Below the pieces are notes generated by a model. The model was not told the origin of the DNA, ran no database searches, and saw only the letters and a program-made list of their open reading frames with translations. From an uncultured Lachnospiraceae bacterium (GTDB lineage: Bacteria > Bacillota > Clostridia > Lachnospirales > Lachnospiraceae), in assembly GCA_902779575.1 (NCBI GenBank), contig CACZBW010000025.1:1-50201 (forward strand): a stretch of DNA of 50,201 nucleotides. The letters are read 5' to 3'. The translations under genes were made by a program, and so were the position numbers. Positions 22,594 to 31,209 of the stretch are shown here, in pieces. How positions within the stretch are numbered: position 1 is the first letter of the stretch; every line of letters begins with the position of its first letter.

Positions 22594-24747
22594 ATGCGGG
22601 ATTCGGTGATCAGTGCTGCAGGCATGGAATTTCCTCTCTGTCCGGTGAATACACTGATTGTGGGGAGCGGGGCAGCCGGCCTGAATGCCGCTGTCTCTCT
22701 TCTGCGGGAGGGACAGCGGGATATTGCTATTGTCACAGAGGGAAAGAGTATGGGAACTTCCCTCAACACAGGATCGGACAAACAGACTTACTATAAGCTG
22801 ACATGCTGCTCCGGTGAACCTGACAGTGTCCGCCAGATGGCGCAGACTCTGTTTGACGGGGGCGCAGTGGACGGAGACACCGCTCTTGTGGAGGCGGCTT
22901 TGTCCGCGAGGGCTTTTTTCCATCTTGTCGATCTGGGCGTGCCCTTTCCCCATAACGGTATGGGGGAGTATGCAGGATACAAGACAGACCATGATCCTTT
23001 CCGCAGGGGAACATCCGCAGGACCGCTTACCTCGAGGTATATGACGGAGAAACTTCTTGAACAGACTGAGAGAGAAGGGGTAAAGATCTATGACGGGTAT
23101 ACCGTTATTGAACTTCTTACAGCGGAGGAGAAGGGAGAAAAGAGAGTCTGCGGAGCTCTTGCTGTCGGCCGGGATGGAAGATTCCTGGTTTTTTCCGCCT
23201 CCAATATTGTCTATGCGGTCGGGGGAGAAGCAGGAATGTACGCCGCCTCGGTCTATCCGCCCAGCCAGACCGGAGGGCTGGGACCTGCATTCCGGGCCGG
23301 CGCGCTTGGGAAAAACCTTACGGAATCACAGTACGGGATTGCATCCGTGGCTTTCCGCTGGAATCTTTCCGGAAGCTATCAGCAGGTAATCCCGCGATAT
23401 GTCTCCACTGACAGGGACGGACAGGATGAAAAAGAATTCCTCGATCCCTTTTTTGATACAGTACAGCATCTGCTCGGAGCAGTTTTTCTGAAGGGATACC
23501 AGTGGCCGTTTGATCCCCGGAAAATCAGGGAGTATGGTTCTTCTCTGATCGACCTGCTGGTATACAGGGAGACTGTGCTCCTGGGGAGGCGGGTATTTCT
23601 TGATTTTCGCAGGAATCCTTCCGCTTCAGAGGAAAACGGGATATTCCATCCGGAACGTATAGGAGAGGAAGGACGAACTTATCTGGAAAAATCCGGCGTG
23701 GATGCGGAGACTCCGATCGCCCGCCTGAAGCAGATGAATCCGGCAGCCGCAGAACTGTATCTCAGCCATGGGATTAATCTTGAAAAGGAAATGCTGGAGA
23801 TCGCAGTCTGCGCCCAGCATAATAACGGAGGACTTGCAGGCAATGCCTGGTGGGAGAGCAATCTCCGCCATCTTTTTCCGGTCGGGGAGGCGAATGGAAG
23901 CCACGGCGTATACAGGCCGGGAGGCAGCGCCCTTAACGCCGGACAGACGGGAGGCATCCGGGCGGCGGAATATATCGCGCATGTATACAGGGAGGATCCT
24001 TATGACGGGAAGCGGCTGGCAGACCTGTGCGGTGAACAGATCCGGGAGGCGGTTCGGTTCGGGCTCAAGGCCCTGGAAAGGGAGAATTTCATTTCTTCCG
24101 TGAACCTGGGAGCAGTAGAACCCGGTGATGAAACTTTAGCAGCGGCGGAAAGTCTCAGGGATGAAGCTTTAACAGAGGCGGAACAAAGATACGGGGATGA
24201 AGACCCGGGCAGACGGCAGAACGAGAGCATGCTGGATCTGGATTTTGAACGGAAGCTTCTGGGAATCCGCATGTCCCGTTACGGCGCCAATATCCGCAGC
24301 CTGGAGGGCGTGCAGACAGCACTGGCCGGGAACCGGGAACAGCTGCTTAAAATGGAAGGCGGAAAGCTGTCAGACGGGAAGCAGCTTCCGCGCTATTACC
24401 GGCTGAGGGATCTTCTCATTTCCCAGAGGGTTTATTTCGAGGCGATCCGGGACTATATCCTTCATGGCGGCCAGAGCAGAGGATCTTATCTGATCAGCAG
24501 CAGAGATGGAGAACTTCCGCTGGAAGGACTTCCGGAGATCTTCCGGATGAAGGAAGACGGGGGAAACCATGCCGGTGAGATTCAGGAAATCCTCTACGCG
24601 CCGGAGGGAAGCAGAGTCAGCTGGAGAGCAAGGCGCCCGCTTCCTGATGATGAGAACTGGTTTGAGATGGTATGGAGAAGGTACAGAGAAGGAAGCTATT
24701 TTGCAGATACCGGTCTGAATCAGAAAAAGGAGAGTGCGGTCATATAG
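22594..24747 (+). CDS. FAD-dependent oxidoreductase, succinate dehydrogenase/fumarate reductase flavoprotein family
   Basis: 717 residues, first gene of the LacI-controlled operon. The dinucleotide-binding motif NTLIVGSGAAGLNAAVSLLR lies near residues 19-38. The family's substrate and FAD loops include CAQHNNGGLAGNAWWESNLR and LFPVGEANGSHGVYRPGGSA (about 410-447), as in fumarate reductase and APS-reductase A-type subunits. The C-terminal 250 residues form a helical cap unlike the classical subunits. No heme, Fe-S partner or signal peptide is seen, so it is cytoplasmic and probably uses a soluble electron carrier. The substrate is unknown; neighbours point to an organic acid processed via CoA esters. 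Confidence 0.8.
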   Translation: MRDSVISAAGMEFPLCPVNTLIVGSGAAGLNAAVSLLREGQRDIAIVTEGKSMGTSLNTGSDKQTYYKLTCCSGEPDSVRQMAQTLFDGGAVDGDTALVEAALSARAFFHLVDLGVPFPHNGMGEYAGYKTDHDPFRRGTSAGPLTSRYMTEKLLEQTEREGVKIYDGYTVIELLTAEEKGEKRVCGALAVGRDGRFLVFSASNIVYAVGGEAGMYAASVYPPSQTGGLGPAFRAGALGKNLTESQYGIASVAFRWNLSGSYQQVIPRYVSTDRDGQDEKEFLDPFFDTVQHLLGAVFLKGYQWPFDPRKIREYGSSLIDLLVYRETVLLGRRVFLDFRRNPSASEENGIFHPERIGEEGRTYLEKSGVDAETPIARLKQMNPAAAELYLSHGINLEKEMLEIAVCAQHNNGGLAGNAWWESNLRHLFPVGEANGSHGVYRPGGSALNAGQTGGIRAAEYIAHVYREDPYDGKRLADLCGEQIREAVRFGLKALERENFISSVNLGAVEPGDETLAAAESLRDEALTEAEQRYGDEDPGRRQNESMLDLDFERKLLGIRMSRYGANIRSLEGVQTALAGNREQLLKMEGGKLSDGKQLPRYYRLRDLLISQRVYFEAIRDYILHGGQSRGSYLISSRDGELPLEGLPEIFRMKEDGGNHAGEIQEILYAPEGSRVSWRARRPLPDDENWFEMVWRRYREGSYFADTGLNQKKESAVI

Positions 24748-24822
24748 TTTTCGAGGAGCGGCGAAAAAAGCAGGCAGATGTCAGGACATCCGGAAGGAAA
24801 TGCTTCAGAAAGAGGAAAAGGT

Positions 24823-25203
24823 ATGGAGAAAGTGAATATTTTCAGGGATATTGAGGGGACAGAGTTCCCGGCCGGAAGGAGAACGCGGGTCATTATCGGG
24901 GAAAACGGAGCGATGGAAGCAGAGCATTTCTGCCAGGGCTATGTTGTGATTTACCCAGGCGGCTCGATTCCCATGCATGACCATTCAACGGAAGAGACCT
25001 ATACGATCCTGCAGGGAGAGGGACGTATCGTGATCGGGGATGAAGCTGAAACGGTCGGAGCGGGGGATGCAGTGTATATCCGTCCCGGCCTGACGCACGG
25101 TCTGTTCAATACCGGGGAGACGGATCTTCACCTGATGTTTGTCTACGCGCCGAAAATGATCGTTGATCACTGGGCTCAGGAGAAGGCGGGAATTTTAAAA
25201 TAA
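24823..25203 (+). CDS. Small cupin-domain protein
   Basis: 126 residues, single cupin barrel. Motif 1 is GGSIPMHDHSTEETYTILQG with metal ligands H-x-H-x5-E, motif 2 is VYIRPGLTHGLFNTG with the last His. Such proteins bind a divalent metal and serve as isomerases, dioxygenases or decarboxylases. Start at 24823 is chosen because AGAGGAAAAGG precedes it; a frame-open ATG at 24778 has none. Lies between the flavoprotein and LacI genes in the same operon. Confidence 0.8.
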   Translation: MEKVNIFRDIEGTEFPAGRRTRVIIGENGAMEAEHFCQGYVVIYPGGSIPMHDHSTEETYTILQGEGRIVIGDEAETVGAGDAVYIRPGLTHGLFNTGETDLHLMFVYAPKMIVDHWAQEKAGILK

Positions 25204-25329
25204 TCTCCATGAGTGCCGGGGACTGTGTCATGCGGACGGCCTGAATGCTGAAAGAATCCGGCGTTTATGAGAGAACCCGGCTGCCGGATTAAAACATGGC
25301 AGACATTCCGAAAGAAACTGGAGGGAAGA

Positions 25330-26340
25330 ATGGCTACAATCAGGGATGTTGCAAAACTGGCAGGGGTTTCCATGAGTACTGTTTCCAGAACACTGTCAGG
25401 GAAAATATTCGTGGAGGAGAAAACCCGGGAGAAAGTCCTGGAAGCAGTGGAAAAACTTCATTACAGACCAAATCTGCTGGCCAGGGGACTTCGGGCAGGC
25501 AGTACCGGTTCGATCGCTTTTCTGGTACCGGATATCGACAGCCTGTTTTATCCCCGCATCATGAAAAGCCTGGAGAAGGCGGCCTCCCGCAGGGATTATT
25601 CTGTGAGCCTGTACAGTGTGGACAACAGCCTGGAAAAAGAAAAACAGATTCTGAATACCCTTTCGGAACGAGGGGTGGACGGGGTGATCTGCATGAGTAC
25701 AGCAGATGAACCTGCTCATCTGGCGGATTTCCAGAGACAGTATTCCATTCCGGTTGTCCTTGTGAACCGATCCTATTCCGGAGAAGACCTCAGCTGCGTG
25801 ATGACGGATGACGAGGAAGGGGCCTATCTGTCGGCTGTTGAATTGCTGAAAGCAGGACACCGCAGGCTATGCGGAGTATTCGGAAGCTTCTCAAGGGAAC
25901 GTTTCCGCCTTCGTTTTGAAGGCTTCAGAAAGGCAGCTCAGGAATACGGAGTAAGGGAGTCTGAGCTTATTCTGCTCAGGGATGTAAACACCATCCAGGA
26001 CGCTTACGAAGCGATGGGGAATCTTCTGGACCAGGAGATTGGGGAAAAGCCGGACGCTGTATTTACTTCCATGGATATGCTGGCGGTCGGCTGCTACAGC
26101 GCTGCGCAGCAGCGGGGCTATCGGATTCCGGAAGACCTTTCCTTCACGGGATTTGATGATATCTATATCTCAAAATATCTGAATCCGCCGCTCACAACCT
26201 GCCGCAACCCCGCGGATGAACTGGCGGAGGGAGCTATGGAACTGCTGGTAAAGCAGATTGCCGATCCTGCTGTGCGGCAGAAGCTGATGATCAGGGGCTC
26301 GGTCATTCTGAGGGATTCTGTTCTGACAAGGTCAATGTAA
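25330..26340 (+). CDS. LacI/GalR family transcriptional regulator
   Basis: 336 residues. N-terminal helix-turn-helix ATIRDVAKLAGVSMSTVSRT with hinge helix (RPNLLARGLRAG), followed by a periplasmic-binding-protein-like effector domain (SIAFLVPDIDSLFYPRIM; DAVFTSMDMLAVGCYSAAQQ; LSFTGFDDIYISKYLNPPLT). GGAGGG precedes the ATG at 25330; an upstream ATG at 25267 is not used. It is encoded inside the operon whose promoter carries two LacI-type operators, so autoregulation is likely. Confidence 0.92.
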   Translation: MATIRDVAKLAGVSMSTVSRTLSGKIFVEEKTREKVLEAVEKLHYRPNLLARGLRAGSTGSIAFLVPDIDSLFYPRIMKSLEKAASRRDYSVSLYSVDNSLEKEKQILNTLSERGVDGVICMSTADEPAHLADFQRQYSIPVVLVNRSYSGEDLSCVMTDDEEGAYLSAVELLKAGHRRLCGVFGSFSRERFRLRFEGFRKAAQEYGVRESELILLRDVNTIQDAYEAMGNLLDQEIGEKPDAVFTSMDMLAVGCYSAAQQRGYRIPEDLSFTGFDDIYISKYLNPPLTTCRNPADELAEGAMELLVKQIADPAVRQKLMIRGSVILRDSVLTRSM

Positions 26341-26382
26341 GAAAGAAAGGCGCAGAGTCTTCGCTCTGCAAAGAGGAAAATT

Positions 26383-27933
26383 ATGGGAAAAGATAAGTTT
26401 ATGACGGCTCAGGAAGCAGTCCGCATGGTCCGGGACGGAGACAGCATCGCAGTGACCGGAAACGGCGGCGGCATCATGGAGCCGGCCAGCCTGTTCGAGG
26501 CGCTGGAGAAAAGATTTCTGGAGGAAGGACATCCGGCAGGTCTGACCCTGACGCACTCCGCGGGGATCGGAGACAAGGACTGCGGCGGAATCAGCCGTTT
26601 TGCCCATGAAGGGATGATAAAAAGAGTGGTCGGCGGACACTGGGGCTGGTCGCCGAAGATGCAGCAGATGGCAAATGAAAACCGGATTGAGGCCTACAAT
26701 TTCCCGCAGGGGATCATAGCGATGCAGTACCGTGAGATCGCGGCGAAAAGAGTCGGACTGATTACACAGACCGGCCTGAAAACCTTTGTGGATCCCAGGG
26801 TGTCCGGCGGAAAGCTCAATAACGCAGCCAGGGAGGATCTGGTTGAGCTGATTGAGATGGACGGGAAGGAGTGGCTCAGATACAAAACCTATCCGCTGAA
26901 TATCGCCCTGATCCGGGGCAGCATCGGGGACGCGCAGGGAAATATCTCCATGATTTACGAGCCGGCTTATCTGGAAGCGCTGGCGATCGCCCAGGCTGTA
27001 CATAACTGCGGGGGCAAAGTAATCTGCCAGGTAAAATTCGCGGCCCAGGCCGGAACCCTGGATCCCAAACATGTGCGTATCCCCGGTATTCTGGTAGATG
27101 CGGTGGTGGTATGCCCCGACCAGCAGCAGTCCACGGAAGGAGAATACAATCCCGCGCTCACAGGCGATCTGAAAATGCCCTTTGAAGCCATACCGCCCAT
27201 GCCGCTTGACCAGCGGAAGATTGTTGCCAGAAGAGCGGCGATGGAACTCCGCTCCGGCACGATCATCAATCTTGGCTTCGGGATGCCGGACGGAGTCGCC
27301 AGAGTGGCTTCCGAAGAAGGGATCGCAGATCAGGTCAAGATGACGATTGAGCAGGGAATTATCGGGGGCGTTCCCGCGAGCGGCGCGATCTTCGGAGTGG
27401 CTTACAATGCGGACGCCATGATCGACGGCCCTTCGCAGTTCGATTTTTACAGCGGACACGGCCTTGATATGACCTTTCTGGGACTTGCGCAGGCCGACAG
27501 CCGCGGCAATGTGAATGTCAGCAAGTTTGGCCCGACCATTGCCGGCGCGGGGGGCTTTATCGATATCTCGCAGACCGCCAAGAAATGTGTCTTCTGCGGA
27601 ACCTTTACGGCGGCGGGACTGAAAACCGAAGTGAAGGACGGAAAGATCCACATTCTCCAGGAGGGGCGTGTAAAGAAATTCCTGAAAGACGTTGAGCATA
27701 TCACATTCAGCGGAGAGTACGCGAGGGAAAACGGGCAGAGCGTTCTGTATGTGACAGAGAGGGCTGTATTCGAGATGACGCCGGAAGGGCTGGTTCTGCG
27801 CGAAATCGCTCCGGGGATCGATCTTGAGAGAGATGTCCTTGCCCAGATGGATTTTGCACCTCTGATGCCGGATACGCCGAAGCTGATGGATGCCAGAATT
27901 TTCGCGCCGGAGAAGATGGGACTAAAGGGCTGA
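26383..27933 (+). CDS. Acyl-CoA:acetate/3-ketoacid CoA-transferase (fused alpha-beta, YdiF type)
   Basis: 516 residues, both halves of family I CoA-transferase in one chain. The alpha half has VTGNGGGIMEPASLFEALE and the glycine-rich CoA site GGHWGWSPKMQ; the beta half has NLGFGMPDGVARV and the catalytic glutamate in MTIEQGIIGGVPASG, which forms the glutamyl-CoA thioester. It would activate the pathway acid by taking CoA from acetyl-CoA or another thioester. Followed by crotonase and SDR genes, it marks the operon as CoA-dependent acid catabolism. Confidence 0.9.
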   Translation: MGKDKFMTAQEAVRMVRDGDSIAVTGNGGGIMEPASLFEALEKRFLEEGHPAGLTLTHSAGIGDKDCGGISRFAHEGMIKRVVGGHWGWSPKMQQMANENRIEAYNFPQGIIAMQYREIAAKRVGLITQTGLKTFVDPRVSGGKLNNAAREDLVELIEMDGKEWLRYKTYPLNIALIRGSIGDAQGNISMIYEPAYLEALAIAQAVHNCGGKVICQVKFAAQAGTLDPKHVRIPGILVDAVVVCPDQQQSTEGEYNPALTGDLKMPFEAIPPMPLDQRKIVARRAAMELRSGTIINLGFGMPDGVARVASEEGIADQVKMTIEQGIIGGVPASGAIFGVAYNADAMIDGPSQFDFYSGHGLDMTFLGLAQADSRGNVNVSKFGPTIAGAGGFIDISQTAKKCVFCGTFTAAGLKTEVKDGKIHILQEGRVKKFLKDVEHITFSGEYARENGQSVLYVTERAVFEMTPEGLVLREIAPGIDLERDVLAQMDFAPLMPDTPKLMDARIFAPEKMGLKG

Positions 27934-28029
27934 GGTTATGCTGCCGGGACAGACGGGAGCAGGAGTTAACGGCTCCCGCTGTCATGTTTTTGCGGAATAC
28001 AGCCGGACAGGAAAGGAGAACAGGAAGGA

Positions 28030-28809
28030 ATGGAAGGCGTAACACTTGTAAAGAAGAATCATTATGCGGTTCTGACAGTTGACCTGCCGCAGTCCAGGAA
28101 CGCGCTGAGTGTTCCGGTGGTTGAGTATATGAATACACTGGTGGACCAGGTGGCGGAGGACCCGGATCTGCACTGTCTGGTTCTGACGGGCGGAGGGGAG
28201 AAGTCTTTTATTGCCGGAGCGGATATCCGGAAGCTGGTGGAGATGACCCCGGAGGAATCCCGCTATTCGATCGAAGCGGGCCATAAGCTTTTCTCAAAAC
28301 TGGAAACGATGGATATCCCCGTAATTGCGTCCGTCAACGGGTACTGCCTGGGCGGAGGACTGGAACTGGCCATGGCCTGCGATATCCGGATCTGTTCCGC
28401 TAACGCCAGGTTCGGGCTGCCGGAGATCAATATTGCCATGATCCCCGGGTGGGGCGGAACATTGAGACTTGTCCGGCTGATCGGGGAAAGCCGCGCGAAA
28501 AATATGCTTCTAAGAGGAAAAATGATCACGGCCGCGGAGGCGCTGAACTACGGACTGGTTGCGGAAGTTTACGATGATATTGCGGCTCTCAGGGAAAAGG
28601 AAGAGGAGCTGGCGCTTGAACTTGCTGCCAAGGCGCCCATCACCATGAAGCTTGACAAGCGCCTGATCTACGACGCGGCGGGGAAACAGCCGACGGATAT
28701 TGCCCAGAGAGATGCGATGACCCTGGGCTTCCTGTTTACAACCCGCGACGCCAGGGAAGGGCTCAGGGCATTTCTTGAGAAACGGCAGCCTGTTTATGAG
28801 AACCGGTAA
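28030..28809 (+). CDS. Enoyl-CoA hydratase/isomerase (crotonase) family
   Basis: 259 residues. Oxyanion-hole segments are GGGEKSFIAGADIRKLVEM and SVNGYCLGGGLELAMACDIR; LPEINIAMIPGWGGTLRLVR carries the first catalytic position region, with Glu in PEINI and the second position near 134 (GGT), as in hydratases. Adds water to, or isomerises, a double bond next to the CoA thioester. GGAAAGGAG and AGGAAGG stand ahead of the ATG. 96 bp after the CoA-transferase gene, probably the same transcript. Confidence 0.9.
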   Translation: MEGVTLVKKNHYAVLTVDLPQSRNALSVPVVEYMNTLVDQVAEDPDLHCLVLTGGGEKSFIAGADIRKLVEMTPEESRYSIEAGHKLFSKLETMDIPVIASVNGYCLGGGLELAMACDIRICSANARFGLPEINIAMIPGWGGTLRLVRLIGESRAKNMLLRGKMITAAEALNYGLVAEVYDDIAALREKEEELALELAAKAPITMKLDKRLIYDAAGKQPTDIAQRDAMTLGFLFTTRDAREGLRAFLEKRQPVYENR

Positions 28810-28934
28810 CAGACCGGAAGCGTGGTAAGAGTCCGTGCGGCGCTGCTTAACCGGCAGTCAGGCAGTCAGCGGCAGAAGCCGGGGCCATGCCGCAGTGATA
28901 AATATGCATTAAGCAGAGAAAGACAGGGAATCAT

Positions 28935-29702
28935 ATGAAAAAAACAGCGGTGATAACAGGAGGAAGCAGGGGAATCGGATACGGCTGCGCAAAGGCTCTC
29001 GGGCTTGACGGCTATAATGTGGCGATTCTTGACATTAATGCCGAAGCGGATTACAGAGAGAATCTGGATGAGCTGACCGGACTCGGCATTGACTGGTATT
29101 ATATGCAGGGGAGCACGGTCATAAGAGAAGACAGGGAACGTTTTGTAGAAAATGTAGTTGAAAAATACGGCGGGATCGACGTCCTGGTCAACAACGCGGG
29201 CGTCGCCCCGAAAGTCCGCCAGGATATTCTGGAGATGACGGAGGAAAGCTTTGACTACGTCGTTTCAAACAATACCAAGGGCACCATGTTCATGACCCAG
29301 GCTGTCGTGCTGCAGATGCTGAAGCAGCCGGTAAAGGGCTTGCGCAGAGGCGTGATTATCAATATCAGTTCCAGCTCCGTGACCACATCCTCCACCAACC
29401 GGGCGGAATACTGTGTATCCAAGGCGGGGATCACCGCCCTGACCATGGTATATGCGGACAGGCTGGCGGCGGAGGACATTCAGGTATATGAGATCCGGCC
29501 GGGCGTGATCGACACGGATATGACGAAGGTGGTTCATAAAAAATACAGCGACCTGATTGAGCAGGGTGTATTCCCGATCGCGCGCTGGGGAACGCCGGAT
29601 GACATAGGAGGAGCGGTCAGCGCATTCTGCACGGATAAATTCATTTACAGCACCGGCAATTATATTGATCTGGACGGAGGCTTTCATATCAAAAAACTGT
29701 AA
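28935..29702 (+). CDS. SDR family NAD(P)-dependent dehydrogenase
   Basis: 255 residues, classical short-chain dehydrogenase. Cofactor motif TGGSRGIGYG (residues 8-17), NNAGVAP, catalytic Ser in INISSSSVTTSS and the YxxxK pair in AEYCVSKAGITAL, C-terminal RPGVIDTDMT. The Asp at the end of the second strand (LDINA) favours NAD(H) over NADP(H). It could oxidise the hydroxyacyl-CoA made by the crotonase or reduce a ketone precursor. Last gene of the operon; a terminator follows. Confidence 0.9.
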   Translation: MKKTAVITGGSRGIGYGCAKALGLDGYNVAILDINAEADYRENLDELTGLGIDWYYMQGSTVIREDRERFVENVVEKYGGIDVLVNNAGVAPKVRQDILEMTEESFDYVVSNNTKGTMFMTQAVVLQMLKQPVKGLRRGVIINISSSSVTTSSTNRAEYCVSKAGITALTMVYADRLAAEDIQVYEIRPGVIDTDMTKVVHKKYSDLIEQGVFPIARWGTPDDIGGAVSAFCTDKFIYSTGNYIDLDGGFHIKKL

Positions 29703-29749
29703 ATAATGTGAATGGCTCTCCGCGCGGCAGGCCATATATAAGACAGAAT

Positions 29750-29790
29750 CTGCTTCCTGTGTACAGACACAGCGGGCAGGTTTTGTTTTT
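29750..29790 (+). terminator. Rho-independent terminator
   Basis: Interrupted stem from CTGC at 29750 to GCAG at 29776-29779 with TGTGT/ACACA core, followed by GTTTTGTTTTTT. Ends the operon. Confidence 0.7.
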
Positions 29791-29849
29791 TGAGCAGTGA
29801 ATAGTGACTAAAAAAACAAAAAATAATACCATCCTATCGTGAATTATGC

Positions 29850-29978
29850 TATACTTTTTCTAACATGCAGCACGTCTGAGGAGCGGCCTGTTTTACAGGC
29901 GGGCAGGCGGCTGAGCTAAGCAGGCGGATCTGTTTCGGCCTGCCGTGTTCCTACATTTATTTCAGAGGAGGTTCTATT
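29850..29978 (+). promoter_or_regulatory. Promoter -10 and structured leader of the ABC importer operon
   Basis: TATACT at 29850-29855 is a good -10; the -35 is weak. The leader of about 115 nt contains GCCTGT/ACAGGC (29886-29891 and 29895-29900) and a GCAGGC...GCCTGC pairing further on. I do not recognise a known riboswitch. AGAGGAGG precedes the ATG at 29979. Confidence 0.45.
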
Positions 29979-31076
29979 ATGAAAAAGAGATTAGCAGTAT
30001 TGCTTGCCGGACTGATGGCTCTGAGTCTGACTGCTTCGGTCCCGGTATTCGCAGACGAGGCGGAAGGCGCGGATCTGACCGATCTGATCGCGGCGGCTCA
30101 GGAAGAAGGCGAGCTCACAGTATATGGTTCCTGTGAGGAGGAATATCTCTCCGCGGCGTGCGCGAAGTTTGAGAAGACTTACAACATCAAGACCGTCTAT
30201 CAGAGACTTTCCACTTCTGAAGTTTATACAAAGATCTCGGAAGAAGCCGGCAATCCGTCCGGCGACGTCTGGTTCGGCGGAACTACAGACCCCTATAATG
30301 AGGCAGTTGCCGCGGATCTTCTGGAACCCTATGAAGCAGCCAACGCTGTGAACCTGATCGATGAGCAGTATAAGGATCCGACAAACTGCTGGTACGGCAT
30401 CTATAAAGGAATCCTCGGATTTATGGTGAATACGGAAGAGCTTGACCGTCTCGGCCTGGAAGCTCCCGCAACCTGGGATGATCTGACGAAGGAAGAGTAT
30501 GCGGGCTTGATCATGCTTTCCAATCCGAATACAGCCGGTACGGCAAAGCTTGTCATAAACACCATGGTTCAGATGAAGGGCCACGATGAGGCTATGGAAT
30601 ATTTCAAAGCTCTTGACAAGAACGTGATCCAGTACACCAAGTCCGGCTCCGGCCCGTCCAAGATGGTAGGCCCCGGCGAATGCACCATCGGTGTCGGTTT
30701 CCTGCATGACGGTATCTACCAGATCCTTCAGGGTTATGACAACATCGGCCTGATCGTGCCGGAAGACGGAACCTCCTATGAAGTCGGCGCGACGGCAATC
30801 TTCAAGGGCTGCGCTCATCCGAATGCCGCCAAGCTGTGGATCGAGTATGCGCTGACCCCGGACTGCGTCGATATCGCCAAGGAGAACGGCTCCTACCAGT
30901 TCCTGGTTCTGTCAAACGCGACGCAGCCGCAGGAAGCGGAAGATTTCGGCCTTGATCCGAACAATACCATCGATTACGACTTCGAGGATGCGAAGCAGAA
31001 TACCGCCAAGTATGTGGAAGACTTCTTCGCGGCAGTCGGCGGTGAGGATGATGCGGACAGGTTCCTGACAGAGTAA
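29979..31076 (+). CDS. ABC transporter substrate-binding protein (FbpA/PhnS-like, iron or phosphonate/polyamine class)
   Basis: 365 residues. Signal peptide RLAVLLAGLMALSLTASVPV with an AxA site before DEAEG; then the type-II binding fold with EGELTVYGSCEEEYL, GDVWFGGTTDPYNEAV, ATWDDLTKEEYAGLIMLSNP, and VGPGECTIGVGFLHDGI. This matches Fe3+/2-aminoethylphosphonate/putrescine-type receptors. There is no lipobox Cys, unusual for a Gram-positive receptor, which is normally tethered as a lipoprotein. A hairpin separates it from the permease gene. Confidence 0.85.
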   Translation: MKKRLAVLLAGLMALSLTASVPVFADEAEGADLTDLIAAAQEEGELTVYGSCEEEYLSAACAKFEKTYNIKTVYQRLSTSEVYTKISEEAGNPSGDVWFGGTTDPYNEAVAADLLEPYEAANAVNLIDEQYKDPTNCWYGIYKGILGFMVNTEELDRLGLEAPATWDDLTKEEYAGLIMLSNPNTAGTAKLVINTMVQMKGHDEAMEYFKALDKNVIQYTKSGSGPSKMVGPGECTIGVGFLHDGIYQILQGYDNIGLIVPEDGTSYEVGATAIFKGCAHPNAAKLWIEYALTPDCVDIAKENGSYQFLVLSNATQPQEAEDFGLDPNNTIDYDFEDAKQNTAKYVEDFFAAVGGEDDADRFLTE

Positions 31077-31152
31077 GGATATCTGAAGACATCTGATCTG
31101 AATGCGGATGAGACGCCTCCCGCAGGGGCATCATCCGAAAGAAGCTTCAGGC

Positions 31153-31184
31153 AGGGGGACTGCAGTACAGTCCCCCTTTCTCTC
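31153..31184 (+). terminator. Intra-operon attenuating hairpin
   Basis: AGGGGGACTG (31153-31162) pairs with CAGTCCCCCT (31168-31177), then TTTCTCTCT. Placed between receptor and permease genes, it probably lets more receptor than permease be made. Confidence 0.7.
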
Positions 31185-31209
31185 TATTACAGGTGGAAGG
31201 AGAAAGCAC

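Noticed and set aside
26332-27699. 455-codon minus-strand frame opposite the CoA-transferase
   Set aside because: Shadow of a strongly conserved enzyme gene.
29856-29978. Riboswitch in the ABC importer leader
   Set aside because: Hairpins are present but no conserved core of any riboswitch class I know is visible.
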